A DNA stretch of 64,000 bases from Phycomyces nitens (Eukaryota > Mucoromycota > Mucoromycetes > Mucorales > Phycomycetaceae): positions 3,596,001 to 3,660,000 of the forward strand of contig JAHRBC010000001.1 in the NCBI GenBank assembly GCA_022702545.1. The letters run 5' to 3'. Made by a program: the position numbers and the translations under genes. The notes below the pieces were generated by a model that did no database searches, was not told the origin of the DNA, and saw only the letters and a program-made list of their open reading frames with translations. Shown in pieces: positions 47,618 to 58,192 of this stretch. Positions within the stretch are counted from its first letter, which is position 1; each line of letters begins with the position of its first letter.

Positions 47618-49138
47618 ATGCCAAATATACCTCCAGATCGATCGTCTCAGTCCTGTTCTCGCTCGGTCGCCAGTCAATCGACTGGTGGTGAAAAAGATAC
47701 TCATGCCTGCTGCTGTTTCTATACTGATTCGAAATGCTATGCACGATGTTGGCCAGCGATCTTCCTCTTCTCTGCCATTACCGACTATCCCCTCCCACTT
47801 CCTAAAGGGAAAAAACCAGGTCAGCATCGTGACTGGGGTTTGATGCCTATCTTGGTGGTTCTTGGGATAGCTGGGTTTGTATATTACGGATACCTTATTC
47901 GTATTAATCGTAAGTCACGGCCAGGTACTTTTATGTGTATTGATCAGGCATATATACATATACATATATTAGTGGTATTGGTACGGATAGGGAGCCGAGT
48001 GCAGGCCATAATATACCTAGTCTTCTTCAACCTGTGGTTCGTAATGTTCCTAGTCTCGTACGCCCGGATTGTGTCCCATACACCCGGTCACCCAAAGGTA
48101 TGCCAAGATAAAAGCCAGTGCTGCAATGTATACATTACCTATACTTCCAGGCACCACCAGTCCCAACAGATTGCCCTTCAAACCCTGACTCTCAAGACGA
48201 AAGCGATACCAGTGCAATAACTCCAGTGTCCTGGGGTGGCGAAACCGCAAATGTACCCGCGTCCATACTGGGTGGTCCTAAATGGTGTGAAATATGCCAA
48301 GTATGGAAACCCGATCGGACACACCACTGCAGAGTCTGTGACAGATGCGTACTAAAGATGGATCAGTAAGTCAGCCATTGCCTTGCTCTGCACTGTCAAC
48401 CTAACATTATCCCTAGCCATTGTCCATGGTAAGCCATTTGGAGCCATATAGAACTGTTGTAAAGACGAATGTGTAGGGTAAATGGGTGTGTAGGCCTAGA
48501 GAACTATCGATATTTTATCCAGTTTATCTGCTACACTTCTGGAATGGCTGCCTGGACATTTATAACCACATTGGCTGCGTTTATCATGTTCAATAGCATG
48601 GCAAGTATCATTTGTTTGCCTTGAGTTTGCTAACCATCATCTCCAGTCTACCTTTGATGGGGTCGCACTGGCAATATTGATCATGTAAGATCCAGCCATA
48701 CTGCCGGGCCTTTGCTTATCTATCGGTTGCTTAGTTCTGGGATTGTGATGTTCTTTATCGGTATTTTTACCTGCTCCCACCTCTGGCTGGTCATGATCAA
48801 CCGCACCACACTAGAGAATATTCAGTACCGAGAATGGACAGAGGCCCAGAAGAAGAGTGACAAGAGTATTCGGCCACTCAACACATTTACAGCTACTGGG
48901 CGAAATATATTCTTTCAAACCATGTCTGCCAATTGGATTGAGGTTATGGGAGACCAATGGTGGCTCTGGTTTTGTAAGTCAATTTATACAATACTTTCTT
49001 TTCTTTTCTTTTTTTTTACCTGACCCTTTCTACATAGTACCTCTTCCTTCCAAACCCCTGGCAGCCCAGGACGGAATCCACTTTGGGTACAATAAAGACG
49101 TACACGCAGAATACTTGTGCGAAAAAAGAACAAAATAA
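47618..49138 (+). CDS. DHHC-type protein S-palmitoyltransferase
   Basis: Eight exons (47618-47909, 47973-48097, 48151-48365, 48417-48428, 48477-48600, 48647-48684, 48735-48973, 49038-49138) give 381 aa. The enzyme attaches palmitate to protein cysteines. The layout is typical: Cys-rich N-terminus, two membrane helices ([17 protein letters not shown] and [18 protein letters not shown]), the zinc/DHHC domain ([36 protein letters not shown]), then two more helices and a TTLEN motif ([10 protein letters not shown]). The sequence is nearest to the Pfa3/ZDHHC2/15 group, which acts on Vac8-like substrates, but that is tentative. The catalytic His-Cys-Pro comes from a 12-nt exon (48417-48428), and the intron after 48600 begins with GC. 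Confidence 0.92.
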
Positions 49139-49329
49139 ACAAGATCAATACAATACTCTTTCTTTCTTTCTTTCTTTTTTACCCTTGCTGTCCCACCTCT
49201 GTCGGACATTCTTCTTGCTCTTCTTTTTGCTTGTGCTGTGTTTATTCGGATCAACTGCATTTTTATTTTATTTTATTATTTATTTTTATTATTATTTATT
49301 TTTCCAGTGTTACGCCAAACCTTGCAACC

Positions 49330-50617
49330 ATGTCACATATTTCCAACCGTTACAACTATGGTGGTCTGGTCTCATCTCAATCTACAAAAACCAATGTCCC
49401 CACCTGCGATTCTCTTATTGATCTAACGCAAGTATTATCCACCAATCCCCCAGACCACTAAATGTGTTTATCTAGTGTTCTCAAGGGAGAAAAGCTTTCG
49501 GTTGCTGTATTGGGCATCATTTCCACTCTTTTTCCAGATTGGGCACGCAATGTCCAAAAGATTTCCTTGGATCGTGTTAGTGGTGCACTTACAAAGTAAG
49601 CCCTCAATCGTCTTTCTAATCCTAATACCCAATCTTATAGTGCCGTGTTCTTTGTCAATGCTCCAAACAAGAGACGCATGCTTCTTAGAGTGTATGGCAT
49701 TGGCTGTGATCAGATTGTCGATCGTCCCAAGGAATTGTTTTGGCTCGCACGTCTCTCGGAATTGAAGATTGGACCTGCATTGCTGGGTACATTTAAGAAT
49801 GGCAGATTCGAAGAGTACTTGGACTCAACCACATTGTCCAGCCAGGACATTCACGAACCAATAATCTCTCAACAGATTGCAATCTGTATGCGACGTCTTC
49901 ATGATATCGTCCAGGTATATCCTCCACTAGAGAACCAGAAGCTCGAGGTGTGGACCAATATCGACAAGTGGTACGGTGTTGTGCTTGACCTGCTGCCATC
50001 ATTAAAAAAGAATAACGCACATTGGGCCAATGTCTTGGATGGCTTTAATCTCGATCAGCTTGCTCAAGAGATTGAACAGTGCAAGGACATTCTTAACAGT
50101 GCCCAGAGTCCAATTGTCTTTGGGCACAATGATGTAAGTCTAGTGGTTCTTGTGGGTCAAATAGCCAAGATGCTTATAAACAACTGGTGGTATCACTACA
50201 TGAATATAGACACAATATGGTAATATTCTCAAGCTGGAAAATACTGGAGAGCTGGTGGTTGTAGACTTTGAATATTCAGGCTACAATCCTCGTGGCTTTG
50301 ACATTGCAAATCATTTCTGCGAATGGATGTATGACTACCATTCTGACCACCCTGCCTCACTGCAAGCCAGCAGATTCCCTACTCTCGAGGAGCGTCTGCG
50401 ATTCTACAAGGCCTATATTGACACTGAAGAAAGTATTGGTATCAGTCCCGAAGAGTTGGAAAAGGAGGTCTCCAAATGGCTTATGGGACCACATCTCTTC
50501 TGGAGTCTCTGGGGCTTGATCCAGGCAAGCCAGAGTGAAATTGACTTTGATTACTTTTTGTTCTTTACTCAACGCATAACTGCGTTTAGAAAGGAATTGG
50601 CCAGATGGGTCAGGTAA
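49330..50617 (+). CDS. Choline/ethanolamine kinase
   Basis: Four exons (49330-49427, 49476-49595, 49641-50133, 50210-50617) give 372 aa. The enzyme phosphorylates choline or ethanolamine with ATP, the first step of the Kennedy pathway. The Brenner-type motif is present as GHNDTQYGN, created by splicing at 50133/50210, with catalytic Asp. The metal-binding second motif follows: VVVDFEYSGYNPRGFDIANHF. The N-lobe carries FFVNAPNKRRMLLRVYG and the linker IGPALLGTFKNGRFEEYL, then a C-terminal LFWSLWGLIQA. I cannot separate choline from ethanolamine specificity by eye. Intron 1 (49428-49475) begins with GC, an atypical donor; the phase fits only there. It follows the palmitoyltransferase by about 190 bp on the same strand. 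Confidence 0.93.
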
Positions 50618-50879
50618 CTAGTGAGTCTCTTGCTTATTTATTTATTTATTTTCTTTTGCACGATTATTTGTATTTATCATCTCCATAATCATTTGTACCA
50701 ATATGTCTCTACCAAAGAAATAACAACAACAAGAAAAAAAGATAGACTGTTTACTGATTTTGTTTAATAAAAACCCAAAAACCCAAAACCAAGATATATT
50801 AATATGCCATATATATCTCAATACGATCCCATTTCCAAGAATAATATCTTGTCATTGTTCATACTACAGTGCATCTAGG
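50618..50879. other. Spacer downstream of the kinase gene
   Basis: A/T-rich 3' flank. Nothing coding. Confidence 0.5.
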
Positions 50880-51060
50880 TGTGTAAAAATGGTCGTAATG
50901 TTCATGTCTGTCCAGAATATCCATACTAATTCCATGAATTTAATTAAAAGTCGTTGTTCTTTTATTAGATGAGGATGGTCCAAGAAACTCCTTGTCAATA
51001 ATTGAACTTGGGAGTTGAGGCACTGTTGATTTACAAGAAGGACCTGCTGGTTTCTTGCAA
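50880..51060 (-). mobile_element. IS630-like transposase fragment
   Basis: The minus strand reads KRTTTFN, a stop, then IHGISMDILDRHEHYD, matching the relic at 39530-40030 (IDEISMDVLDRHDKKE) and the block before the second catalytic Asp of mucoralean IS630-like transposases. The 41 bp at 50903-50943 differ from 39543-39583 by about three substitutions. Only this fragment remains. Confidence 0.55.
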
Positions 51061-51064
51061 CTTG

Positions 51065-53267
51065 CTACAACTGTTGGCACAACCCAACCAAAATAGATTC
51101 TACCCGAGAGCTATCCTGATTCTGGTCATGGAAATAATTTTCAACTCTGGCGAACTGACGAGTACTTTGCTGCTGTATGTTTATCATTTGATGGCTGATT
51201 TCGCCTAGTCGAGTTGAGACCTCTTTCTGCGAATCGACAATATTCGGGACAAGGCATTCATACTCTTGGAGTCTGTTAATGGACGGCGTAGTGATGGCTT
51301 CTACAATGCTGTCTTGAAAAAGCTTGAACTCTGCACTAAGAAAAGGATTGCTGGATAATACATTTCTCTCGACATTTGTGTTGACGAGGCTGTTTTCTTT
51401 CTTCAGGTATATGTATACTGCAGCGTCTTGTAAAATTACTCTTCTACATCGGATCAAGAGCCTCAAGAATCCTCGTTTGGCGGTGTCAGTGCTTCTTTGT
51501 ACTGCCAAGTGCTTTTTCTTGATCTGCTTAATCCTCTGCTGGACCATCCTTCCATCTTCATTTTCATCTACTTCTTTTATCTCTTTATCGCAGACTTTTT
51601 TCCACGCAGCATTGTCGCACTCAAAATGGTCTTTGATCCAAGGGAAAATTGTTCTTTGAAGCTCAAGAGATGGCGAGATACTGTTTCTTGACAAATTGAA
51701 TGGCTTGTCCCAGAATCCTGCCATGCCTCGAGCAAATTGAGAGGGAAGTTTACCAAGATAGTGGGTTTCCAAGCGGCCCAGGCGATCCTTCCGCCCTCAT
51801 CCTCTTTTGATGAAATCGTATGGGATTCCAAGTGCTTCAGCTTCAATAGCACCAGCATGGCGTCCACCGTGCGTCACTCTTGTAGTGAATATATCATGCT
51901 CAGCGAATGCACTTTTGGCTGTCTTATACTGTTGTGCTCCACTGAGACTCTTCTCAGGGTCATCGCGTCCTCTCGAGACTTTCCAGTTGTGCCACCTTTC
52001 TTCACCCAAGAAGTCGGCATTATCCTTTTTTTTATAAAAGAATCATTAGATATATGTATTGGCAAACAGCAATCATTTTAATTTGTCAACATACCTGGAT
52101 CAAGCTAAACATGAAAAAAAGCAAAGGCGCCAACAGGACAACGAAATAGGTTTTCATGGCGTATTGCATAAGCAAACTTGACTTCGCCTTCTTTCAGGGT
52201 TTTGCCTTTGTCTAGGCAGAAAAACTAGAGCTACTGCTTGCTGGGTTCCTCTATGCTGCTTCTTTGGGATGATTGTGCAAAAACAATCCGAGAAGTTAAT
52301 ATTCCTGAGGTCCTGATCTCGAAGGATCATGTGGTGGCGCGTAGAGATTGAAAAGATCTCTTGTAGATCAGCCTTGTTGCTGGATACCCAAAGGGACTTA
52401 AGGATCTTGATCAATTGGCCGGATTCATACGAGTCCCTGATCACACAGTGAGCGGCTCTGTCTGCATTTGTCTGGACTTGATCATAGACAAGATTTCGCT
52501 CGTATTCTTTCAACAGGTCAATGAGCTCTTTTTGTTTCTTTAGTGACGACCAGCCAAATGATGCGTCGAGTTTCGTGCTGGTAACTGTGCAGATACATCA
52601 ACGCTTTCTTGTACTGGTTGACAGGCTCGAAACTCAAAGGTACTTCAAGGATTTTTGATTTGCCGTCTTTACTGAATGGGAGCAGCCTCTGTTACTACAA
52701 GTCAAATGTAATACAAGATTAATTATAAGTGTATTTTACAATTGACTATAATGTTATATCCACAGCACAGTCAAGTATTTCTTACATTGAGGTAAAGTTG
52801 CAGAAGTTGTTGGCTCATCTTTTGTCTTTTGATAGATTTGAGTTCTAACATCCGAGCCGATTGAGATATTCTTTTTGTACGTTCGCTTAAAGACGAATTC
52901 GGTAAAGAAAACAACCACTAGCTCAGTAGGACCCACAGTATAAGGGTATTCGGAATCAATATTAAATCTATGCTTGTTGGCATCACAGAAGCCCTATAAT
53001 ACATAAAGTAAAATGCATGTAATATTAGTGACAAAACTATAATAACATATTAAAAAAATCAAAATGACAAAATACCTTCCAGTGTGCCAAGGGCTGTCTA
53101 TAGGCCAATGCGGTGCTTGGGCGCACTTTTCTCATTAATGCCTCAACTGCATAGTCCAACTCATCGAGATTTCTTGAAGCCACAGTACCAAAAGAGGTAT
53201 CGCTCAATGTATCATTAGATAAAAGAGTGCCTGGTCCAGCGACATTATTTACGGGGATGCTATTCAT
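51065..53267 (-). pseudogene. Ndc10_II / Crypton-type tyrosine recombinase gene, broken
   Basis: The ATG at 53267 starts a protein with a core-binding-like block (MRKVRPSTALAYRQPLAHWK, then an intron and GFCDANKHRF). Downstream are the hallmarks of the Ndc10_II / Crypton recombinase family: STRHHMILRDQDLRNINFSD, CTIIPKKQHRGTQQA, VTHGGRHAGAIEAEALG (with a His-x-x-Arg of tyrosine recombinases, about 51860-51877), METHYLGKLPSQFARG-type text and LELQRTIFPWI. The product is interrupted: three single-base frame changes (about 52550, 52220 in an A-run, 52115 in an A-run) and an in-frame TGA (51799-51797). The last 235 codons to the stop at 51065 remain open. Such proteins derive from Crypton transposons; yeast Ndc10, a centromere protein, shares the fold. 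Sequencing error in homopolymers could explain some shifts but not the TGA. Confidence 0.75.
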
Positions 53268-55796
53268 CTAGACGCGTTTTTTTTCTGGGTGTCTTTACGC
53301 TATGCAAGCTGTTTTTTTTTGGTAACCGCTCGCCTTTTGAATAGCCAGCACGGTTGGCTGCACTGGACGGGATACTTGGTCCAGGCTTGGAGATTCAGCT
53401 ACCTTTAGTGTTTGTACCTAGGGGTCATTGCCATTAGGGAAAAAAAACAACTTGCTGCACCTCTCTTTTTCTTCTTCATAAATCTCATCATACCCTTCTT
53501 ATGAGCGCCGCTAGTAGGTTAGTTGAAGATTGAATGATGGGGTAGTTTTTTTTGTTGGTGATAAATAGTATTAATTAATTGGTATTTATAATAGTATAAA
53601 GTATACAGAGGGCGTTTCAGATAATCCATAGTATTCGAAAGCCACTCTCGGTAATATGATCTCTTTCTTGTCATACTAGGTATCTTACAGATACACAAGC
53701 CAATTCATTGGATGATAATTATTTTATTATACTTGAAAAGAAGAAAAACATTCAATTCTATCCAATTAAACTCACAAACTAAAGTTTGAATTTAGCTTCA
53801 AAATATTCATAAAAATATAATCATATAATCATATAACAATAATATTATTATTAATTAGTGTGTGAATTCATAGATTATGGCTGGTTATTGCCCATGAATA
53901 ATACTACCCTAAAGATGTAGACAAAAGGCCATGAATATTTATGAATTTACAATGACAATTACAATGACAATCCTCAAAGTCGTGGACGGTGTTTTAAAAT
54001 TAGAATCAGCTCTTAGTCTTTCATCTACTTGTTTCTGCCAAATGATCAATTGAAACTGGTATTAAACTCATCTATACACACTCTTTATTTCAAGCCAATT
54101 TTTCACATGTATGGGTATTAATGCTAATAAAATATCTGGTCTTTATTGTATGACATTAAGTACAATGGAAACAAATTAAACGTTTGATTCAATCATATTT
54201 TATTATAACAAGCTTGTCTAAAAAGGCTTTAAATGGGATACTGCTTCTCTAAACTCTATTGGCCATGGTGCTTATAAAGATGGACCCTGTTAAACCAGTC
54301 ATCATCTGGGGTTTTGTAAGGTGCTGATGGCTGGCAATGCAGCCATAATAAAACCAGTTTGACAAGATGTATGGAATCTTTGATTAAAAAAGGGTCTGAT
54401 TTCGAGGTACCATATACTTGGTAACCTGGCAACATATAAAAATCTTTGTTTCATTCTGGTCCAGAAAATTATAAAAACATATAAAGTTCAAGATAAGTTT
54501 TTATTTTATTTAATGACATGGTGTTACATGGAAACATGTCAATAAAAATATAAAAAAACCTTTTTTTTGGCGTTCTATATGGAGTTTACGGAGTTAGAAA
54601 GCCCAAGTAAAAGGCAAAATCTGTAACAATTTTTCACTGCTTAAAAGTGTAACATTTTTTACTGCTTAAAAGTGTAAAGGATTTGTCACGTGTTTATATT
54701 TTAAATTATTTTTTTATATACTGTAATGTTGGGCCATTGTGGGATCTTTGCTATACACTGCGATATGAACTGCTGGTCTGCTGTGAAGGAGGAGAGTTAT
54801 ATGCAATGGTGTGTGAGGTGGTTGGAGATAAGGCACGATGGGGGTAGCCACAGTAATGTAGTTGGTGATAGTAAATAGGGGTGTTCTCTTAATGACTCAG
54901 ACAATACGAAATGACCAGAGCGACCAATTTCTTACATATCAAAATAAATAGTCACCAGAAAATGTAAACCAGTAAAACCAGTGATCTCGGAATATAGGAC
55001 GCCTATCCAGTCTGAGACTTTAAGTTGTAGACTGGTGTTTTTACTACTACTACTGCTAATAATAATAATGAGATTGCTATAAATAGACCCAGGATTCTGT
55101 TGGAAGGGTATTGGTATCATAGTCTTGGCAGCCATCTTCCAAGTATTGTCAGCTTTGGTACACATCAGAATATGATTCAACTGGCCATTTGTACTTTGAA
55201 AGCTTTTAAACCAATAGAATTTTTTGGTTAATTATTGAATAATAAATCCTATTGTCATTAGAACAAGGGGTTAAATATTAATAAATAAAACTTTTAGCAT
55301 CATTATACGCCCTAATAATGAGAGTCAATAATTTTATTTGCCATTAATAAGTGACAAACAATTTATCTTGTACTCATGGAGGCTGCTGTCTAATGTGAAA
55401 CTATAGTGTGGGTCTGTCGTAGATTTACAGATCTAGGCCTCTAGTAGAGTGTTTCACAGGGACTCTCAATCCATAAAAATGTCAGTTTAAAGAATCAGTT
55501 TATGGTTGGTGGTCAGACATATGCTTTTGAATTTACAAGAATTCTATAGATCATGCCAAGATTTATAGATTATTTATATAAAAGGCTGGATCAAATAATA
55601 GTTTTCAATATAATGGTTTATTAAGTGGATTAACAATAAGACAAGAGGGGGTGAAGACGGAATATTGCCAATATATTAATGTCAATTCATTCTTTTTCTT
55701 TTATATATATATAAAAACCTCAAGGGTAGAGAAACAAACTTGTAAAGATAAATGGTATATAAGTCAATGAATAGTATGCGAAAATGTAATAAATGC
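53268..55796. other. 2.5-kb spacer, no supported gene
   Basis: A/T-rich. It contains a two-copy tandem repeat (54623-54673) and several short frames without coding character. A lone ATGAGCGCCGCTAGTAG followed by a GT donor near 53501 has no visible downstream exon. Confidence 0.5.
54623..54673. repeat. Two-copy tandem repeat of about 25 bp
   Basis: Unit 1 is 54623-54648 and unit 2 is 54649-54673; both read GTAAC, a T-run, then ACTGCTTAAAAGT, differing by one indel and one substitution. No known function. Confidence 0.85.
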
Positions 55797-56218
55797 TTAG
55801 CAGACTGCGTCAGCAACGCAGCAGCAGCATAGACCGGCAAAGAATCCCTTGCAGCATCCACCACCACTCAGTCTATATAAAGAGTCAATAAATTGGATCC
55901 AATATTCAATTGTACCCTATTTACCTTAACATGGAAAAGAAACTGGATTCTATAAAGAACAAATCGATTATTATTATTAGTATTATTATTATTGTTTTTG
56001 ATCCCAAAACTGAATATATTCAAAACACTAACCATCCTCCTTAACCAATTCTTCAGACGCATTCTTTCCTACAACTTCTTTATTCTCTGTGGTGCTCATG
56101 GCCTGAGGAGCAGAATAGGCTTCGACGGTTGGCATGGCGATGTTGGCTGTTGGTTGGCTAGGAAACAAGGGAAATATTAATTGATAATAGATGAAATATT
56201 ATCAAATATTTACCTCAT
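55797..56218 (-). CDS. CYSTM-family cysteine-rich tail-anchored protein
   Basis: Four coding exons (56218-56214, 56157-56033, 55949-55925, 55872-55797) give 76 aa. The C-terminus GGGCCKGFFAGLCCCCVADAVC, split here as GCCKGFFAG then LCCCCVADAVC, is the CYSTM module: a Cys-rich transmembrane end found across eukaryotes in small stress-tolerance proteins of the plasma membrane. The N-terminus (MSQPTANIAMPTVEAYSAPQ) and the charged middle (VGKNASEELVKED) are soluble. Exon sizes are extreme: a 5-nt first coding exon (ATGAG) and a 25-nt third exon that must be included to keep the CYSTM frame. All phases then fit (2, 1, 2). Stress or metal tolerance is the family expectation, not shown here. Confidence 0.85.
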
Positions 56219-57644
56219 TATTGGTTGGGGTTTTTGTATGTAGAGTTGAGAGAACAAAGGTTTAGAGGTATTGAATAATGATCTTTTTTTTTTAAAAGAG
56301 CCAGCTGGTGGTTTATAAAGACGTGGCCAAGAAAATCTTATGACGTAAAGTCAAGTTGGACAAAGTTTTTAGAGCATTTGAAGCTCAATACCACTTTGTG
56401 GTTTATAAAATCATGTTACCAGGTACAAGTCTTTATTTCCAACTTGGTATCCAGCGTCATAGATCTAAACGTGGAAATAAAGTGATTTCAGTCACTACAT
56501 GGTCTATCTTGTGAATATTCACTTCTTTAAAGGAGTATATTTGCCTTTGTATTTCTTTATTTCTTTATTTCTTGTTCACAAACTCCTATTCCAGCTGGGA
56601 CATCGATGCAATATTTTTCTCTCTCCTTAAAATAGATCCTGAACACTTAATTTGCCAATGATTATGCACACACATGTTCAATGAATATAATATATTTTTT
56701 TGGAAGCAAAGGCCACAGCCAAATATTAACCATGCATTGGTTTATTTATGGAATTTATTCAGGGCAGTACTTTATAGAATGGTCTCTAGGGACACTCCAA
56801 AAGATAAAAATAGAATCTGCGAAAAAAAAACAAAAAAAAAAAAACAGAAAAATCAAAGAAAAAATTGTGACTGAAGACGTGAATATATCACCTTAATAAT
56901 AGTTTTGGACATTCATAAATCATAATAATCCTATTTTATTTTGTTTGCCAAGCTTATATATTTATAGAATATTCAAAAGAGTTCACGATAACAAAATGAT
57001 ATTAAACAAGGGCTAGATCGTGTTCATGATTATTTCTTATTTGCAGTCATTTATAACTTCAAGACATGTCCAAGTGCCAGGCCGGGTGCTCCATAGAATC
57101 CCACATTCATTCAATTGATCCATAATTGGTTTCTATTGGGGCTTTAAGCAATTATTATTATTATTATTATTAGATGATGATAATATATAGGGAATCCAAG
57201 TGGTCTCAATTGATTTTAAGCCCTAGGTAAATTTCTTGCTGAGCAAATCGAAAAATCTGGTTATCAAAGGCCATAATCACAGCCATCAAGAATAGTGTGG
57301 AATCATTAGAATGTTATTCGCCAAAAATAATTAGAGCAATAATATCCTGTGTGTCAAAGATAATACTCGACTTAAAACTGGTAATCCATATAAGCTTTCT
57401 TGCTGGAAATAAATAAATAAATATGTATAGAGTGGATTGTTTGCATTTTCCCGCTCTCATATTTCAATCTATCAACGGACTCTTCCCTAAAATATCTAGC
57501 TTAAAGTTGATTTCAGAACAAGAAATATGCCCTTGATTGACTTCAGAGTGATGGCATGTTTATTGAATCCCTATCACTGGATGTCGCACATTTGTATATA
57601 AATGTCATAAGATTTGGTGCTTGTCTTTTACTTAACTTCCAACA
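56219..57644. other. Spacer between CYSTM gene and 90-aa gene
   Basis: A/T-rich; short ATT run at about 57149-57171 and long A-runs near 56821-56845. The divergent promoters of both flanking genes must be here, but no motif stands out. No gene. Confidence 0.5.
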
Positions 57645-58028
57645 ATGTCTATCAATCGCACGTCTGTCTTGTTTAATACCGTACGCAAGAATACGAATGC
57701 CCTTCGACGCGAGGCTAATTCTCAAGGTAAGATTGGTCGTCTATAGCGCATCGACTAAACCTTGCTTTCTAGATGCCAACAGACTTCAGCGCAGTGGCCC
57801 AAGCAATCTGGCCATTGTTGGACTGATTGCTGCTGTTGGTGGAGCATACATATTTTACGAGTCAACCCAAATAAAAAAAGGTAAATCTACATATTCAATT
57901 GCAATTTCATTTCATTTCAATTCAATTGACTTGCAATTGCTCTAGTCAAAGATGATGTTGCTACCCAATCGCTCAAAGAGCCCAAGAAAGACGTGCCAGG
58001 AGGTGGAGGAGCAGAAATCAAGCGCTGA
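57645..58028 (+). CDS. 90-aa single-pass protein, probably mitochondrial
   Basis: Three exons (57645-57726, 57773-57880, 57946-58028) give 90 aa. The N-terminus is rich in Arg, Asn and Ser with almost no acid (MSINRTSVLFNTVRKNTNAL), like a mitochondrial presequence. One membrane helix follows (LAIVGLIAAVGGAYIFYE), then a Lys-rich tail with PKKDVPGGGG ending in KR. I do not recognise a named family; similar small inner-membrane proteins are common in fungi. It converges on the PIG-M gene, whose stop lies 165 bp downstream. Confidence 0.7.
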
Positions 58029-58192
58029 ATATCTGCTATAGCCTCAAGCCAAAGAAGAAATCTTTGTATATATTTAAATTTATGTAACATACACCATACA
58101 ATGAAATAAAATATATACATATATAAAACGATATCTGTGTTATTGGTATAAAGATATATTATGTATTTTTTTTTTGGTTTTGTTTCGTGTTT

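Noticed and set aside
48857..49461. Several overlapping plus-strand frames between the palmitoyltransferase and choline kinase
   Set aside because: They run through the last intron and the T-rich intergenic stretch; the two spliced genes account for all conserved motifs.
53501..53523. ATGAGCGCCGCTAGTAG followed by GT, resembling a first coding exon
   Set aside because: No plausible second exon is visible in the next 2 kb.
54932..55180. 82-codon minus-strand ORF
   Set aside because: Includes a TTA/ATT microsatellite translated as Ile and Ser runs; no recognisable protein.
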